A DNA stretch of 64,000 bases, from assembly GCA_965246795.1 (NCBI GenBank), contig CBDFFN010000010.1, positions 310,001-374,000 of the forward strand, read 5' to 3'. This stretch comes from JAJXWB01 sp965246795. Lineage in GTDB: Bacteria; Pseudomonadota; Alphaproteobacteria; Rhizobiales; Beijerinckiaceae. Both the position numbers and the translations under genes were made by a program. Shown piece by piece: positions 34,150 to 42,583 of this stretch (positions within the stretch are counted from its first letter, which is position 1; each line of letters starts with the position of its first letter). The notes beneath the pieces are model-generated. The model saw only the letters and a list, made by a program, of their open reading frames with translations. It did no database searches and was not told where the DNA came from.

Positions 34150-35870
34150 TCACCGTTTCCGCCAAGCGCAGCCAATTCGTCCTTCGATAATTTGTAAAGT
34201 TGAAACGCCCCGCGATTACATGCTGCAAGGTCGCCGCGCTCTGCCGCGTCGACCAACGCAGTTCGTAATTCGACCGACACATCTTTCCAATGCGGGACGC
34301 GGATGCGGCGAAGGTATTGCGCCTGAAAGCGCAAGTAGCCGCCGCGCATTTTGGTCGAGTATGTGGCGACGAACAATCGCGCGATGCCCGACAGAAGCAC
34401 GGCCTGCAGAGCGCGCAAATCCCATGTGTCCGACGTGATGAAATATAGATTATGATGCGGATAGAGTCGGCCGCCCTCAAAGACGATATGCGCTTCGCCT
34501 TTAATGTCGGGAATGAGAAGCTTCGGCTTGCCTGCGATGCCAGGATAAATGCGGTCAATCGTTCGATACCAGTTGGTCGGGATTTTCTTAGCGACATGTC
34601 GGCCGGCGATTGCTTCCTTGTGTCTGTTGAGATGCCGGCGCAGGCGCGGGTAGAGCTTTAAGTCGACGAGGCCTCCCTCGTCGGCAAACGGATTGACCAC
34701 GCCAAAGCCGCGCCATGCAACGGTGCCGTCGAGGATGTCGCGCGTCATCACTAGCGGCAGCTTGCGGTCTTCCTCGACGTCTAGCTGGTCATATGGGCCG
34801 ATGAAAGCCTGGTCGGCCCCGGTCGCCACGCCAATTCCAACCTTGCAGCCGGCGAGCTCAAGATCGGGATATGTCGCTTCCAGGCGACGCACTAAGGCAA
34901 GCTGGTCGGGAGACTCCAAAATCCAGGGCTCGGAGCCGGCCGTGACGCCATGCATCTCGCGAACGCCGCTTGCGTCTGCCGGCATGGCTTTCTTCAGCAA
35001 GTTCTCTGATAGGCGTGTCAGCTCCTGCGCGTCGATCGCCGGTCGATGCGCGATGCGCGTAGCGCCTGGTTTCTCGCGTGTGATGATGGTGATCGCGGGA
35101 TAGGCAATCACGTCGGAATGAAACGCCGGCGTGTCCACCATGTCGACATAGACTTTGAGGTGGAAGCCACTCGCTACCATCGCCCGGAGCGGGCCGCCGT
35201 AGCGGTTCTTCATCCATCGATCGGCGCAGATGAAGCCGAGGGCACCGTCCTGATTGAGGCTTGCGAGCGACCGTTCGATGAAAGGAATGTAGATGTCGGC
35301 CCGGTCGTAAATCGTTTTGTAGCGCGCACGATAGGCGGCGATCAGCGCGTAGGGAATCATCTCCTGGCGGACGTAAGGCGGGTTGCCGATCACCACATCG
35401 AAGGCACCGGGTAAATCCACGAGCAGGAAATCCCCGAAGATCAGCCAGGCTTTCGTCAGGGATCGAGCAGCTGCGCCGGCGATGCCGTGCGCCTTAAGCA
35501 ACGCCTTTAGGCGCGCGGCAAGTTGGTGAAAACTGTCGCGATGCAATTCAACAGCGCGGATGCTGTCTGATAGTGCCCTAACGGGATCAGGTTGCCCGGC
35601 CCTTTTCCATGCCGTCAGCAGCCGTTCCACGGCCGGCAGCAGAAAGTCGCCGTCACCGAAAGACGGCTCTAGAAGCCGAAGGTCCTGCAGGGGCCGATCG
35701 GTTGTGTAACCTGTCAGGTCGAGGATGAAATCGACCACTTCTTGGCGGGTGAAGATCGCACCGCGGGCCTCGATCCCGGCGTCCGACAAAGCCTGGACAG
35801 CCGTAGTGACGGGGCAAAGCTCCGGAAAATAGGCTTGATCGAGTGCGATCTGCGGGACGCGATCACGCAT
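34146..35870 (-). CDS. N6-adenine DNA methyltransferase, PaeR7I-type partner
   Basis: A 574-residue Eco57I-like adenine methyltransferase. The AdoMet motif is LLEPSFGDGDFLLP (66-79), the catalytic motif IV VIGNPPYVRQEM (161-172), and a target-recognition part follows in the C-terminal half (for example KKIPTNWYRTIDRIYPGI). It is the first gene of the restriction-modification pair and by family should methylate adenine in CTCGAG. All motifs are intact, so the host genome is expected to be modified. Confidence 0.9.
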   Translation of the reverse strand: MRDRVPQIALDQAYFPELCPVTTAVQALSDAGIEARGAIFTRQEVVDFILDLTGYTTDRPLQDLRLLEPSFGDGDFLLPAVERLLTAWKRAGQPDPVRALSDSIRAVELHRDSFHQLAARLKALLKAHGIAGAAARSLTKAWLIFGDFLLVDLPGAFDVVIGNPPYVRQEMIPYALIAAYRARYKTIYDRADIYIPFIERSLASLNQDGALGFICADRWMKNRYGGPLRAMVASGFHLKVYVDMVDTPAFHSDVIAYPAITIITREKPGATRIAHRPAIDAQELTRLSENLLKKAMPADASGVREMHGVTAGSEPWILESPDQLALVRRLEATYPDLELAGCKVGIGVATGADQAFIGPYDQLDVEEDRKLPLVMTRDILDGTVAWRGFGVVNPFADEGGLVDLKLYPRLRRHLNRHKEAIAGRHVAKKIPTNWYRTIDRIYPGIAGKPKLLIPDIKGEAHIVFEGGRLYPHHNLYFITSDTWDLRALQAVLLSGIARLFVATYSTKMRGGYLRFQAQYLRRIRVPHWKDVSVELRTALVDAAERGDLAACNRGAFQLYKLSKDELAALGGNGD

Positions 35871-35927
35871 CGAAAAGCGTCGGCTTCGAATCGGGACGTT
35901 TGCGCGGCGGCAAGGGCTGCGCCGCGA

Positions 35928-36182
35928 TCATGTGCGCCCGTTTGCGAGCCTGGCAAGGCCGTAGGCGAGTTGCACCTGCAGCCACGCCTTATCCTTCCCT
36001 CCGCAGGCTTTAGCGAGCCGAATCGCCATTTCTAGGCATACGCTGTTCTTTTCGTTCACGAGGTTGTTGCGCGCCTGTCCGGCGACGCCGAGATCACGGA
36101 CACCTTTAGCGACGGTGAGACCGCTGCCTTCAAGGCATCGTTTGCGAACCGTGATCTCGGGGTGCTTCTTTGGCTCGCTCAT
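35928..36182 (-). CDS. HigA-family antitoxin-like helix-turn-helix protein (orphan)
   Basis: An 84-residue XRE-type helix-turn-helix protein of the HigA antitoxin family: LEGSGLTVAKGVRDLGVAGQ, NNLVNEKNSVCLEMAIRLAK and AWLQVQLAYGLARL follow the HigA pattern (helix-turn-helix, then the conserved W-L-x2-Q-x-A-Y). The usual N-terminal PGE segment is altered. No HigB-type toxin gene lies upstream, where it normally would, or nearby. So it is an orphan: a leftover antitoxin or a simple repressor. Two TAGATCAT repeats lie just upstream. Confidence 0.7.
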   Translation of the reverse strand: MSEPKKHPEITVRKRCLEGSGLTVAKGVRDLGVAGQARNNLVNEKNSVCLEMAIRLAKACGGKDKAWLQVQLAYGLARLANGRT

Positions 36183-36190
36183 TAGAACAA

Positions 36191-36265
36191 AAGTAGATCA
36201 TGGCACGAGAACTCCGCAAGCGACGCTTGTCACTTGCCCACAATTCTCGAAAATAGATCATAGCT
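36191..36265. repeat. two TAGATCAT repeats, 60 bp apart, upstream of the HigA-like gene
   Basis: AAGTAGATCATGGC (36191-36204) and AAATAGATCATAGC (36251-36264) match at 12 of 14 bases and are exactly 60 bp apart. Their position before the helix-turn-helix gene suggests operator half-sites. The match is short, so chance is not excluded. Confidence 0.45.
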
Positions 36266-36719
36266 CCTGCTCGTGATCGGGGCCGATTGCGGAATAGCGC
36301 CCGCTATTCCTCCTAGACGCGGCGCAGCTGCACCAGGTGATTGTCAAGGGTCGGCGGCGACTGTGGTGCTAGCTGCGCCTCCTGATCACCTGCGCGGCAC
36401 TAAGCGCGCGTTGTTGCAGCATCTCGTTCTTGACCGCCTGCGGCGTGACGGCGCCGCATTCTAATCGCGAGGCGATTTCCCCGCGCGCAAGCGTCAAACC
36501 AACGTTCGGATTAACAATCGGGCCTAGCGAGAAGCCCAGATCGGGTGCTGCCAATCCAACGTTGCGGACGCACGATCGGTAGTCTACCGCCGCTTGTCAG
36601 CTCGCGCGATGCTTCTTCGCGTTATCTTTCGCCAACCATTCTCCAGCGATGCAACGCCATGCGAGCGGCATGGATGATACCGCAGCCGCGTGAAAAGCCG
36701 CTTGGAACAATGCGGGAGC
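36266..36719. other. 450-bp stretch with one doubtful small frame
   Basis: A minus-strand frame at 36369-36554 (61 codons, MAAPDLGFSLGPIVNPNVGL...) has reasonable composition but no ribosome-binding site or known family. Nothing else is supported. The region probably consists of island debris. Confidence 0.3.
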
Positions 36720-36858
36720 GGCATCGCTACTGACACGCAAAGGCGCGCTGGGAACCGCGATTGGAGCGGGCCCGCATCGAAGCAGGCTTATCCGAGACAG
36801 AAGGCCGCTTGTCCGATCTCAGCGACGAAGCGGCGGACCTAGCGGGGAGGTTTGGCGC
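36720..36858 (+). pseudogene. truncated duplicate of the following exported-protein gene
   Basis: CATCGCTACTGAC is shared with the intact gene downstream (36722 and 37038), and the continuing frame reads ARIEAGLSETEGRLSDLSDE, similar to RRRIDQAEADVGLTATKAKL and LSDLSDE of that gene. The middle is missing and there is no start. It is a decayed, internally deleted copy lying directly before the intact one. Confidence 0.6.
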
Positions 36859-36909
36859 GTGCAGGCGATACTCGACGCCGCCGCGACAGCTATGGAAAGG
36901 GAGCCGCCC

Positions 36910-37404
36910 GTGTCTGACCTGTCCCGCCGCGCTGTCGTCGCCGGCCTTCCCGTCGTCGTGCTACCAGCCGTTGCCATCGCAGCGCCCGCAACGTCGAATC
37001 TTTCACGCCTGCTCGAAATGGAGCGCCAGCTGGCGCGCATCGCTACTGACCGCGAGGTTGGCTATCGCGATAACGTCGCGTCGTTCAAGCGATGGAGCAA
37101 GATGCTTGCAGCGTGGTCTATTCCGCGCCGACAAGGCTATTCAGCACGCGCTAGCTACGAGTTCGAAAGCGCGCTAACCCGGTGGCGGCGACGCATTGAC
37201 CAAGCTGAAGCCGACGTTGGACTGACCGCAACGAAGGCGAAGCTGTCGGACCTTTCGGACGAGCGGTCTAACATCATCGAACAGGCTTGGCTTGTGCCGG
37301 CGACCGACCTTCCCTCGTTGCAGTGCAAGGCGCGCATGGCAGGCGAAGGCGGCAACCTTCTCGGCTCTGTCGCCGCCGACGTTCTCGCGATGGTGCAGCT
37401 ATGA
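36910..37404 (+). CDS. hypothetical exported protein with twin-arginine-like N-terminus
   Basis: 164 residues. GTG 36910 is chosen because AAGGGAG lies six bases upstream. The N-terminus SDLSRRAVVAGLPVVVLPAV followed by AIAAPA is a signal peptide with a twin arginine. The mature part is alpha-helical and charged (LLEMERQLARIATDREVGYR, LTRWRRRIDQAEADVGLT, LSDLSDERSNIIEQAW). Function unknown. A small gene with the same kind of SRRA signal follows after 4 bases. Confidence 0.65.
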   Translation: MSDLSRRAVVAGLPVVVLPAVAIAAPATSNLSRLLEMERQLARIATDREVGYRDNVASFKRWSKMLAAWSIPRRQGYSARASYEFESALTRWRRRIDQAEADVGLTATKAKLSDLSDERSNIIEQAWLVPATDLPSLQCKARMAGEGGNLLGSVAADVLAMVQL

Positions 37405-37408
37405 GCGG

Positions 37409-37591
37409 GTGTCTCGACGCGCGATCCTTCGCGCACCGCCGGCCGTGGCGGCTTTCGCCGCTGTAGCGGCGCTCGCGGATCACGCGCGCAGGGCCGCGTA
37501 TCTTCTGACCACCGCCACAGTCGATGACGACGTGATGAGCGGCGACGACTTGAAAGCGCTTCTTGAATCCATAGCGGGAGACGCGGCGTGA
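37409..37591 (+). CDS. small exported or membrane-anchored protein
   Basis: A 60-residue frame from GTG 37409: SRRAILRAPPAVAAFAAVAA resembles a signal anchor, then TTATVDDDVMSGDDLKALLE. It is four bases after the previous stop and overlaps the next gene by GTGA, which supports an operon. Function unknown. Confidence 0.5.
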   Translation: MSRRAILRAPPAVAAFAAVAALADHARRAAYLLTTATVDDDVMSGDDLKALLESIAGDAA

Positions 37592-37968
37592 CCAAGCTGC
37601 GACCGCCGCTGCCTCCGCACGTTCGCGCCCGCTGCGAGGCGACGATAGCGCGCCTTCTGGCGCTGCTTAATGCCTGTGATGGCCCCGACGACGATCTCGA
37701 ACCGCCGCTTGGTTATTAACCGCCGCATGTGCCTTGGGATGCGGAGGCGGACGGGCCCGGTGGCGTATCCGACGACGAGCCATCGATCGGCGCGCCTGAA
37801 ACGACAGCTTATGGGCAGACCGCCTCGCAGAAGCTCACTTGGAGCCTGGCGTCATCGTCGCGGTGGATCGATCGACGCGGTCAGTCCGCCGAGCATCTCG
37901 GGGGCTTTCTAAGGCGTAATTATGCAGTGATGATTTTAGATACCGGCTTGCACAATCAAAAGCTCTGA
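37588..37968 (+). pseudogene. hypothetical gene interrupted by an in-frame stop
   Basis: From GTG 37588 the frame reads TKLRPPLPPHVRARCEATIA, LLALLNACDGPDDDLEPPLG, then TAA at 37717-37719. The same frame continues sensibly after it: PHVPWDAEADGPGGVSDDEP and SIGAPETTAYGQTASQKL, to a TGA at 37966. The acidic D/E-P-S-L/I-G repeats are the same before and after, so a single nonsense change has split one gene of about 126 codons. Function unknown. Confidence 0.6.
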
Positions 37969-37999
37969 GTAGGATTGTTACAACGAGGGGGAAGATAGA

Positions 38000-38284
38000 A
38001 TGGAAAAATATTTTGCTGCAATCATAGCATTTGTGTTTTTGGCAATACCGCAGAACGTGCATGCGATCGATTATGCGAAGGATTGCAAAGCTGACGAAAC
38101 GCCTTTGTCTTGCTCACTGCGACAGGCAACCACAAAGGAAGAAGCGCTAACAAAGCCGCGAACGCCGGATGTCGGCCGCGACCGTTCTGATACGCGTCTG
38201 TCGGACTGCAGCGTTTCTGATCTTGCATGCCGAAGGAAGCGTCACGAGCGTGATGGCTCGTGCGGTAACTTTGGATGCAAGTAA
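38000..38284 (+). CDS. small exported cysteine-rich protein
   Basis: 94 residues from ATG 38000 with GGGGGAAG upstream. A Sec signal peptide (YFAAIIAFVFLAIPQNVHA) is followed by a mature domain with six cysteines (KDCKAD, LSCSLR, LSDCSVSDLACRRK, GSCGNFGC), enough for three disulfides. First of four exported-protein genes in a row. Function not recognised. Confidence 0.65.
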   Translation: MEKYFAAIIAFVFLAIPQNVHAIDYAKDCKADETPLSCSLRQATTKEEALTKPRTPDVGRDRSDTRLSDCSVSDLACRRKRHERDGSCGNFGCK

Positions 38285-38288
38285 GATA

Positions 38289-39065
38289 ATGACACGTCGC
38301 TATATTTCGGGTCTCTTCACCGCATTCTTGTTCTTTTTCACAACCGTATCGACACACGGTGCCAGTTTCGATTGCGCAAAAGCGGACTCGCGTGCCGCTT
38401 CGTTGATATGTGCTGATCAGTCTTTGTCTGACTTAGATCGTCAATTAGGTGAGGCTTATCAAATTGCCGTGAAAGCGGACCCGGAGGAACGCATACGGCA
38501 TCGAGGATGGCTTTCTGAACGAGATAAGAAGTGTGGTCGAGAGGCATTGGGTAAGGATGCTTTACGTTGTTTGACTGAGGCAATCGGAGCGCGGCTCCTT
38601 GAGTTGCGAACGGTCAATAGAAGGTCAGATCGCCCGCCTCAAAGCCCATCGGCCTCGGAAGCCGATATCTCACCTCAACATTACATTTGCGAGGTGACGA
38701 TAAGTCTAGAGCATACCCTTGAACTTACCAGTACTCAGACCTTTTATTGTAGACACAAGACAGATGAGAAGTCTGGCCTTCGAGCGTGTTTTACGATCGA
38801 GAGAGCAAACGGCGACACTATTTTCAAGCAGGAAAACGGGTTCAAGGCCCTTGGCGGAATCTGGTATTCGAGATCCAAGAAGCTTTCGAAAGACGGAAGC
38901 TTCTTCACACATCGAAGTGAGAACAGGACCCTAACTCTGAACCTTGATTCTAGCCTCAGGTTATCAGGGCTTGCGATGAAAGTTGAATTTGTTCACCCGG
39001 GAGTGACCTGCGAGGATACGATCGGACTTAGGCTTTGTAAGCCTGTGTCTGACTGCGATTCCTGA
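38289..39065 (+). CDS. LprI/DUF1311-type exported protein
   Basis: A 258-residue exported protein starting at ATG 38289, four bases after the previous stop. After a signal peptide (RYISGLFTAFLFFFTTVSTHG) the domain ASFDCAKADSRAASLICADQ, SLSDLDRQLGEAYQIAVKAD and WLSERDKKCG matches the lysozyme-inhibitor LprI family (DUF1311). The second half (residues about 145-258) has no recognised family, with paired cysteines. It could protect the envelope against lysozyme-like enzymes. Confidence 0.75.
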   Translation: MTRRYISGLFTAFLFFFTTVSTHGASFDCAKADSRAASLICADQSLSDLDRQLGEAYQIAVKADPEERIRHRGWLSERDKKCGREALGKDALRCLTEAIGARLLELRTVNRRSDRPPQSPSASEADISPQHYICEVTISLEHTLELTSTQTFYCRHKTDEKSGLRACFTIERANGDTIFKQENGFKALGGIWYSRSKKLSKDGSFFTHRSENRTLTLNLDSSLRLSGLAMKVEFVHPGVTCEDTIGLRLCKPVSDCDS

Positions 39066-39278
39066 GGTTCCTCTACGGCCTTACCCTTTAAGTTCGGCCT
39101 TGTACCGCCGAAACTTGCACGCGTTCTGCGAGCATGATCTGGCTGAATCCGGCATCGGTGACGCGGATGGTCCGACCGAGCAAATGATGCGTCAATGTCG
39201 AGGCGAACTGTTCAATAGCTCTCGACAAAGCCATTGTCGCCCAGGATAATCGTCTTGGAAAAACGGAGGGACCCGAGC

Positions 39279-39551
39279 ATGAAGGCTCTAGCCCAAATGG
39301 CGCTCGCCTTATGCGGCATTTCCTTGTTCTCGGCAATCGCGACACCTATGGAAAATTCTCCGACCTACAGAGTCGATGAGCGACACCGGATTGCTCAGTC
39401 ACCAACGTGTCATTGCATACAATACACGAGTACGGCGGCCTGCCAGAATTGCTCTTGCGTGCAGGCATCAGGGACGTGTCCCTCAGGCTTACGGTGCGGC
39501 ACTACCTCATTTGGAGGCGGCTTCGAAAGTGTAGCGGCTTGCATTAAGTAA
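39279..39551 (+). CDS. small exported cysteine-rich protein
   Basis: 90 residues from ATG 39279, with GGAGGG eight bases upstream. Signal peptide KALAQMALALCGISLFSAIA, then a compact mature part with eight cysteines (TCHCIQYTSTAACQNCSCVQ, GTCPSGLRCG, AACIK). The pattern suggests a disulfide-stabilised mini-protein. No family recognised. Confidence 0.65.
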   Translation: MKALAQMALALCGISLFSAIATPMENSPTYRVDERHRIAQSPTCHCIQYTSTAACQNCSCVQASGTCPSGLRCGTTSFGGGFESVAACIK

Positions 39552-39594
39552 TACTCGGCGCGTACTTTATTCCAGACATCAGAGGGAGGCGGGA

Positions 39595-39981
39595 TTGCGC
39601 CAGACAGGTCTGTGGTTCACATCGATATCGATCAGCCTAACTTTGGGATCAGGCAGTGCGTTGTCGCAGGTCGATGCTGCCAAAATAGAAGACAAAGGGT
39701 CTAAGCTTTCATCGTTCGCGATCTGCCACGGCGAGTTTAAAGAGAAACGGATTAACGCTGATCCCTTCCGTGACACACGCTCATTCGAACGATCATGCGC
39801 GGATCATCCCGGATCGCAGGTATTCGAAGGATGCTCTGGAGGTGGTGCTAATCCGGCGCGGTCGGCGGCGGGCTTATGTCGAGGTAGCAAGTATTTTACT
39901 GTTACTGTAGATCATCCTTCCGTGGATGGAAACGGGTGCGGTTACTCGTGGTTCACGGTCACCTGCTGGTCTGGTCGATAG
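39595..39981 (+). CDS. exported hypothetical protein with TTG start
   Basis: 128 residues. TTG 39595 is preceded by AGAGGGAGGCGGGA, a strong ribosome-binding site, so the rare start is credible. A signal peptide (GLWFTSISISLTLGSGSALS) precedes a mature domain with six cysteines (AICHGEFKEKR, SCADHPG, EGCSGG, LCRGSKYFTVTVDHP, GCGYSWFTVTCW). Function unknown. Last of four consecutive exported-protein genes. Confidence 0.6.
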   Translation: MRQTGLWFTSISISLTLGSGSALSQVDAAKIEDKGSKLSSFAICHGEFKEKRINADPFRDTRSFERSCADHPGSQVFEGCSGGGANPARSAAGLCRGSKYFTVTVDHPSVDGNGCGYSWFTVTCWSGR

Positions 39982-40030
39982 ACTACTTTTGACGCGATGG
40001 TGATACGCAGCACTAGCTGTAGCCTCCCAC

Positions 40031-41311
40031 CTAAAGCAGCTTCGCTACAGCGATGCTCGCGATGGTGGTAAAGATTGTTAACAGCGCGATCGGCACCGCG
40101 ATGGGAAACGGCTGAACAAACCGGAGCACTTTTCTGACGAGCCATTGATCCCCAATATCGCGAGGTCCGGCGATGGCTTTAGCGCCAACCCATACCCCAC
40201 ATATTATTCCAAAGAATGTGAGGGGTTGCGTGATTAGCAACTCGGCCAAAAAGAAAAGAAATTGCGCTGGCTTCGCACTGAGCTTCACTTCCGTGATTTG
40301 AAATACGCCGACAGCGGCAATTCCCAACGCGAGCGCAGATAAAGCGTATTGAGCTAACGCCGAGGTAAACCTCGCTTTACGTTCATCAATACGTTTAGAA
40401 TTTTCGGCAATCGCCTTTATCGATGCTTCAACGTTCTCCGAAAAGAAACGAGGCAATCTCGCCTTGGCATTATCGTCCAGTACCGCCTCAGATACAGCGC
40501 GGAAGGACCTCGCATACGCAATCACGCCTAGAGACGATGAGAAGTGATGTTCCGTCTTTATCCTCTTGTAGCCGATGATTTTTCTGTAGAGTGCGAAAAG
40601 CGTACGAGAGCGCCATGTGAACTCGTCACCATCGAAGCGGTAGAGATCGACGATCGTGTCAGTGTTAGGATTATGGTGTTGATGACGATGGCCAATATCT
40701 CTCAGAAAAAAGAATAATTGCGCGGTAACGACGTGTTCGATGTGATCTTTCTGTACGGGATCGTCAGGCATCGATGGTGCCGAAGCGCTTTTCGTCATCG
40801 GCGTTGATACCCGGAGGCCTGTTTCGCCGGTTCGCGCGACTGTAAATTCGGCGTTAAATCCCGATAACGGCTTCAGTCCTTCTCGAAGCTCTTCGAAGGA
40901 AGGATCAAAGGCCTGCGACAGGCTATGCGACGCAAACGGTACGGAAAAAGCGCGCAGCCGCGACTGGTACTCGTGCAGCAGCCGCTCTGCTTTTTGCCAT
41001 TCCGCGTCGTCGGTTATCAGATAAACCATGCCTGCAAGTGCTTCGGTGGTTCCTTCCACCGAAACGGCTTTGCCAACGCATACGAACCAAAGCTTTCCAC
41101 GCAGCTTCAACAGCAATGGCGATAGGACGGTGCGAAAGGGCAGCAGAACGTCCGAGCAATCTTTTCGGCGATAGGAGATTAGATATCTAGACAAACCGTC
41201 TGTACGGTTCGCTGTTGTCGCGCGAGGTCGATGGCTCACCTCACCGAACGCGGAAAACGATAGCGCGCCGCTGACGCAGGGTATCCAACCTTTGAATGCT
41301 GCCCCGGTCAT
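40031..41311 (-). CDS. hypothetical protein with C-terminal membrane segments
   Basis: 426 residues, no recognised family. The N-terminal 310 residues look soluble (LWFVCVGKAVSVEGTTEALA, DDAEWQKAERLLHEYQSRLR, HIEHVVTAQLFFFLRDIGHR). Three hydrophobic stretches follow at about 320-340, 350-378 and 402-426 (LAQYALSALALGIAAVGVF; LITQPLTFFGIICGVWVGA; PIAVPIALLTIFTTIASIAV). It is 14 bases after the small membrane protein encoded upstream, so the two form a unit. The N-terminal start is uncertain. A large cytoplasmic domain on a membrane anchor is a common effector layout, but no function is claimed. Confidence 0.7.
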   Translation of the reverse strand: MTGAAFKGWIPCVSGALSFSAFGEVSHRPRATTANRTDGLSRYLISYRRKDCSDVLLPFRTVLSPLLLKLRGKLWFVCVGKAVSVEGTTEALAGMVYLITDDAEWQKAERLLHEYQSRLRAFSVPFASHSLSQAFDPSFEELREGLKPLSGFNAEFTVARTGETGLRVSTPMTKSASAPSMPDDPVQKDHIEHVVTAQLFFFLRDIGHRHQHHNPNTDTIVDLYRFDGDEFTWRSRTLFALYRKIIGYKRIKTEHHFSSSLGVIAYARSFRAVSEAVLDDNAKARLPRFFSENVEASIKAIAENSKRIDERKARFTSALAQYALSALALGIAAVGVFQITEVKLSAKPAQFLFFLAELLITQPLTFFGIICGVWVGAKAIAGPRDIGDQWLVRKVLRFVQPFPIAVPIALLTIFTTIASIAVAKLL

Positions 41312-41325
41312 CGTGATCGGAGCAG

Positions 41326-41634
41326 TTAGCCAGCTACGTTGCGGATGGCTTCGTCAGATAGCTTTCCTTGCTCAACCCAAGTATTGGTCGGAATATCCAC
41401 AGCAAGGCCCGCCATCACGCGCTCGTCTCGCACGCCGTTATGGAAGGTAGGAAGCTGACCGCGCATCGACGCCCGAAGACCAGGAATGCGCTCGCGATTC
41501 TGAGCGTATTCCGACCGTCCGTCCGCTGCCTGCTTCGCTAGTCGCGCGATCAAATATAGCGCAATAAGGATAAGCGGTATGAGGATTGAGACCGCGACGC
41601 CTTTGACGGCATCGAGCGGTAGGGGGTCAGGCAT
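41326..41634 (-). CDS. small single-pass membrane protein
   Basis: 102 residues with one membrane segment near the N-terminus (GVAVSILIPLILIALYLIAR, about 12-31) and a basic cytoplasmic-looking tail (YAQNRERIPGLRASMRGQLP). First gene of a two-gene minus-strand unit at the right end of the island. Function unknown. Confidence 0.6.
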   Translation of the reverse strand: MPDPLPLDAVKGVAVSILIPLILIALYLIARLAKQAADGRSEYAQNRERIPGLRASMRGQLPTFHNGVRDERVMAGLAVDIPTNTWVEQGKLSDEAIRNVAG

Positions 41635-41861
41635 TTGGCGTCACCACTGTACGGCCAAATCGAAGCCGAATCCCGATTCTAACCGATTCGCTGATAAAAA
41701 GATTCACTGTCAAGTGTGGTCGCCATACACCGCGCGGCGCTTTTCCACAATCAACTCGATCGTCGTCGAGTCTCGACCACGGATTTGCCGCATCTGCTTA
41801 CCTCCCGCTTACCGCGCCCGTCACCGCAGGCTTACAGCACACTCTAAAATATTGTTATTGC

Positions 41862-41937
<76 letters not shown>

Positions 41938-42032
41938 ACGCTTTTTTCGGCGACATTGGGGTGTCGCCCGAACGCGGCTCTATAGGCGAAAGGCGTCCGA
42001 GCGACAAGCGTTCGCCGGACACGTCGGAAGCG

Positions 42033-42410
42033 TCAGGCTTCCTCGTCCGTCTCGATGTCGCCATCGATCAGGTTCGATACGTCGTCGCCATCCTCTTCCT
42101 CCTCCTCGAGGAAGGTATCGTTGGAGGCCTCGTCGTCGTCTTCCGCCTCGACATCGATTTTCGAGGCCGCTGCATCATCGCCGGCATCCGCATCTTCCAG
42201 CGAGATCGTCTCAGCGCCGCTGTCGTCCTCTTTCTCTTCCTCGACGACACGCGGCTGAGGCGTCGCACGCACCGCAGAACGGGTCGGCAAAGGCACCGGC
42301 ACGAATGGCGTCCCACATTTCGGGCACACGATCTTGTCTCGACCGAAATCGAAGAACTTCGTGCTGCAGTTCCCGCACTGCCGCTTCAAACCCATGTCGG
42401 GTTTCGTCAC
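42033..42410 (-). CDS. TIGR02300 family acidic zinc-ribbon protein
   Basis: 125 residues. An N-terminal zinc ribbon has two CxxC pairs (RQCGNCSTKFFDF and VCPKCGTPF), followed by a very acidic, low-complexity tail (for example EEEEEDGDDVSNLIDGD). This matches the alphaproteobacterial TIGR02300 family, typically encoded between tRNA-Ala and aroA as here. The family's FYDLN segment reads FFDFG. Function unknown; conserved position argues for a core role. Confidence 0.9.
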   Translation of the reverse strand: MTKPDMGLKRQCGNCSTKFFDFGRDKIVCPKCGTPFVPVPLPTRSAVRATPQPRVVEEEKEDDSGAETISLEDADAGDDAAASKIDVEAEDDDEASNDTFLEEEEEDGDDVSNLIDGDIETDEEA

Positions 42411-42583
42411 GTCAAAAATCCTCGTAAATCTGCAGGGGCAAGCCGTGCGTGCGCCTTTGGTCGTGAGGCGCGCTGTTAGTGGCCGCCCAAGGGGCTGTCA
42501 ATCGGTCGCGTGCCGCTCTTTCCAGCGCCGGCCAAAAAGCGTTAGGCATTCCCGCCTTCTCCAGCGAGCGCCTGCGCCCGACA

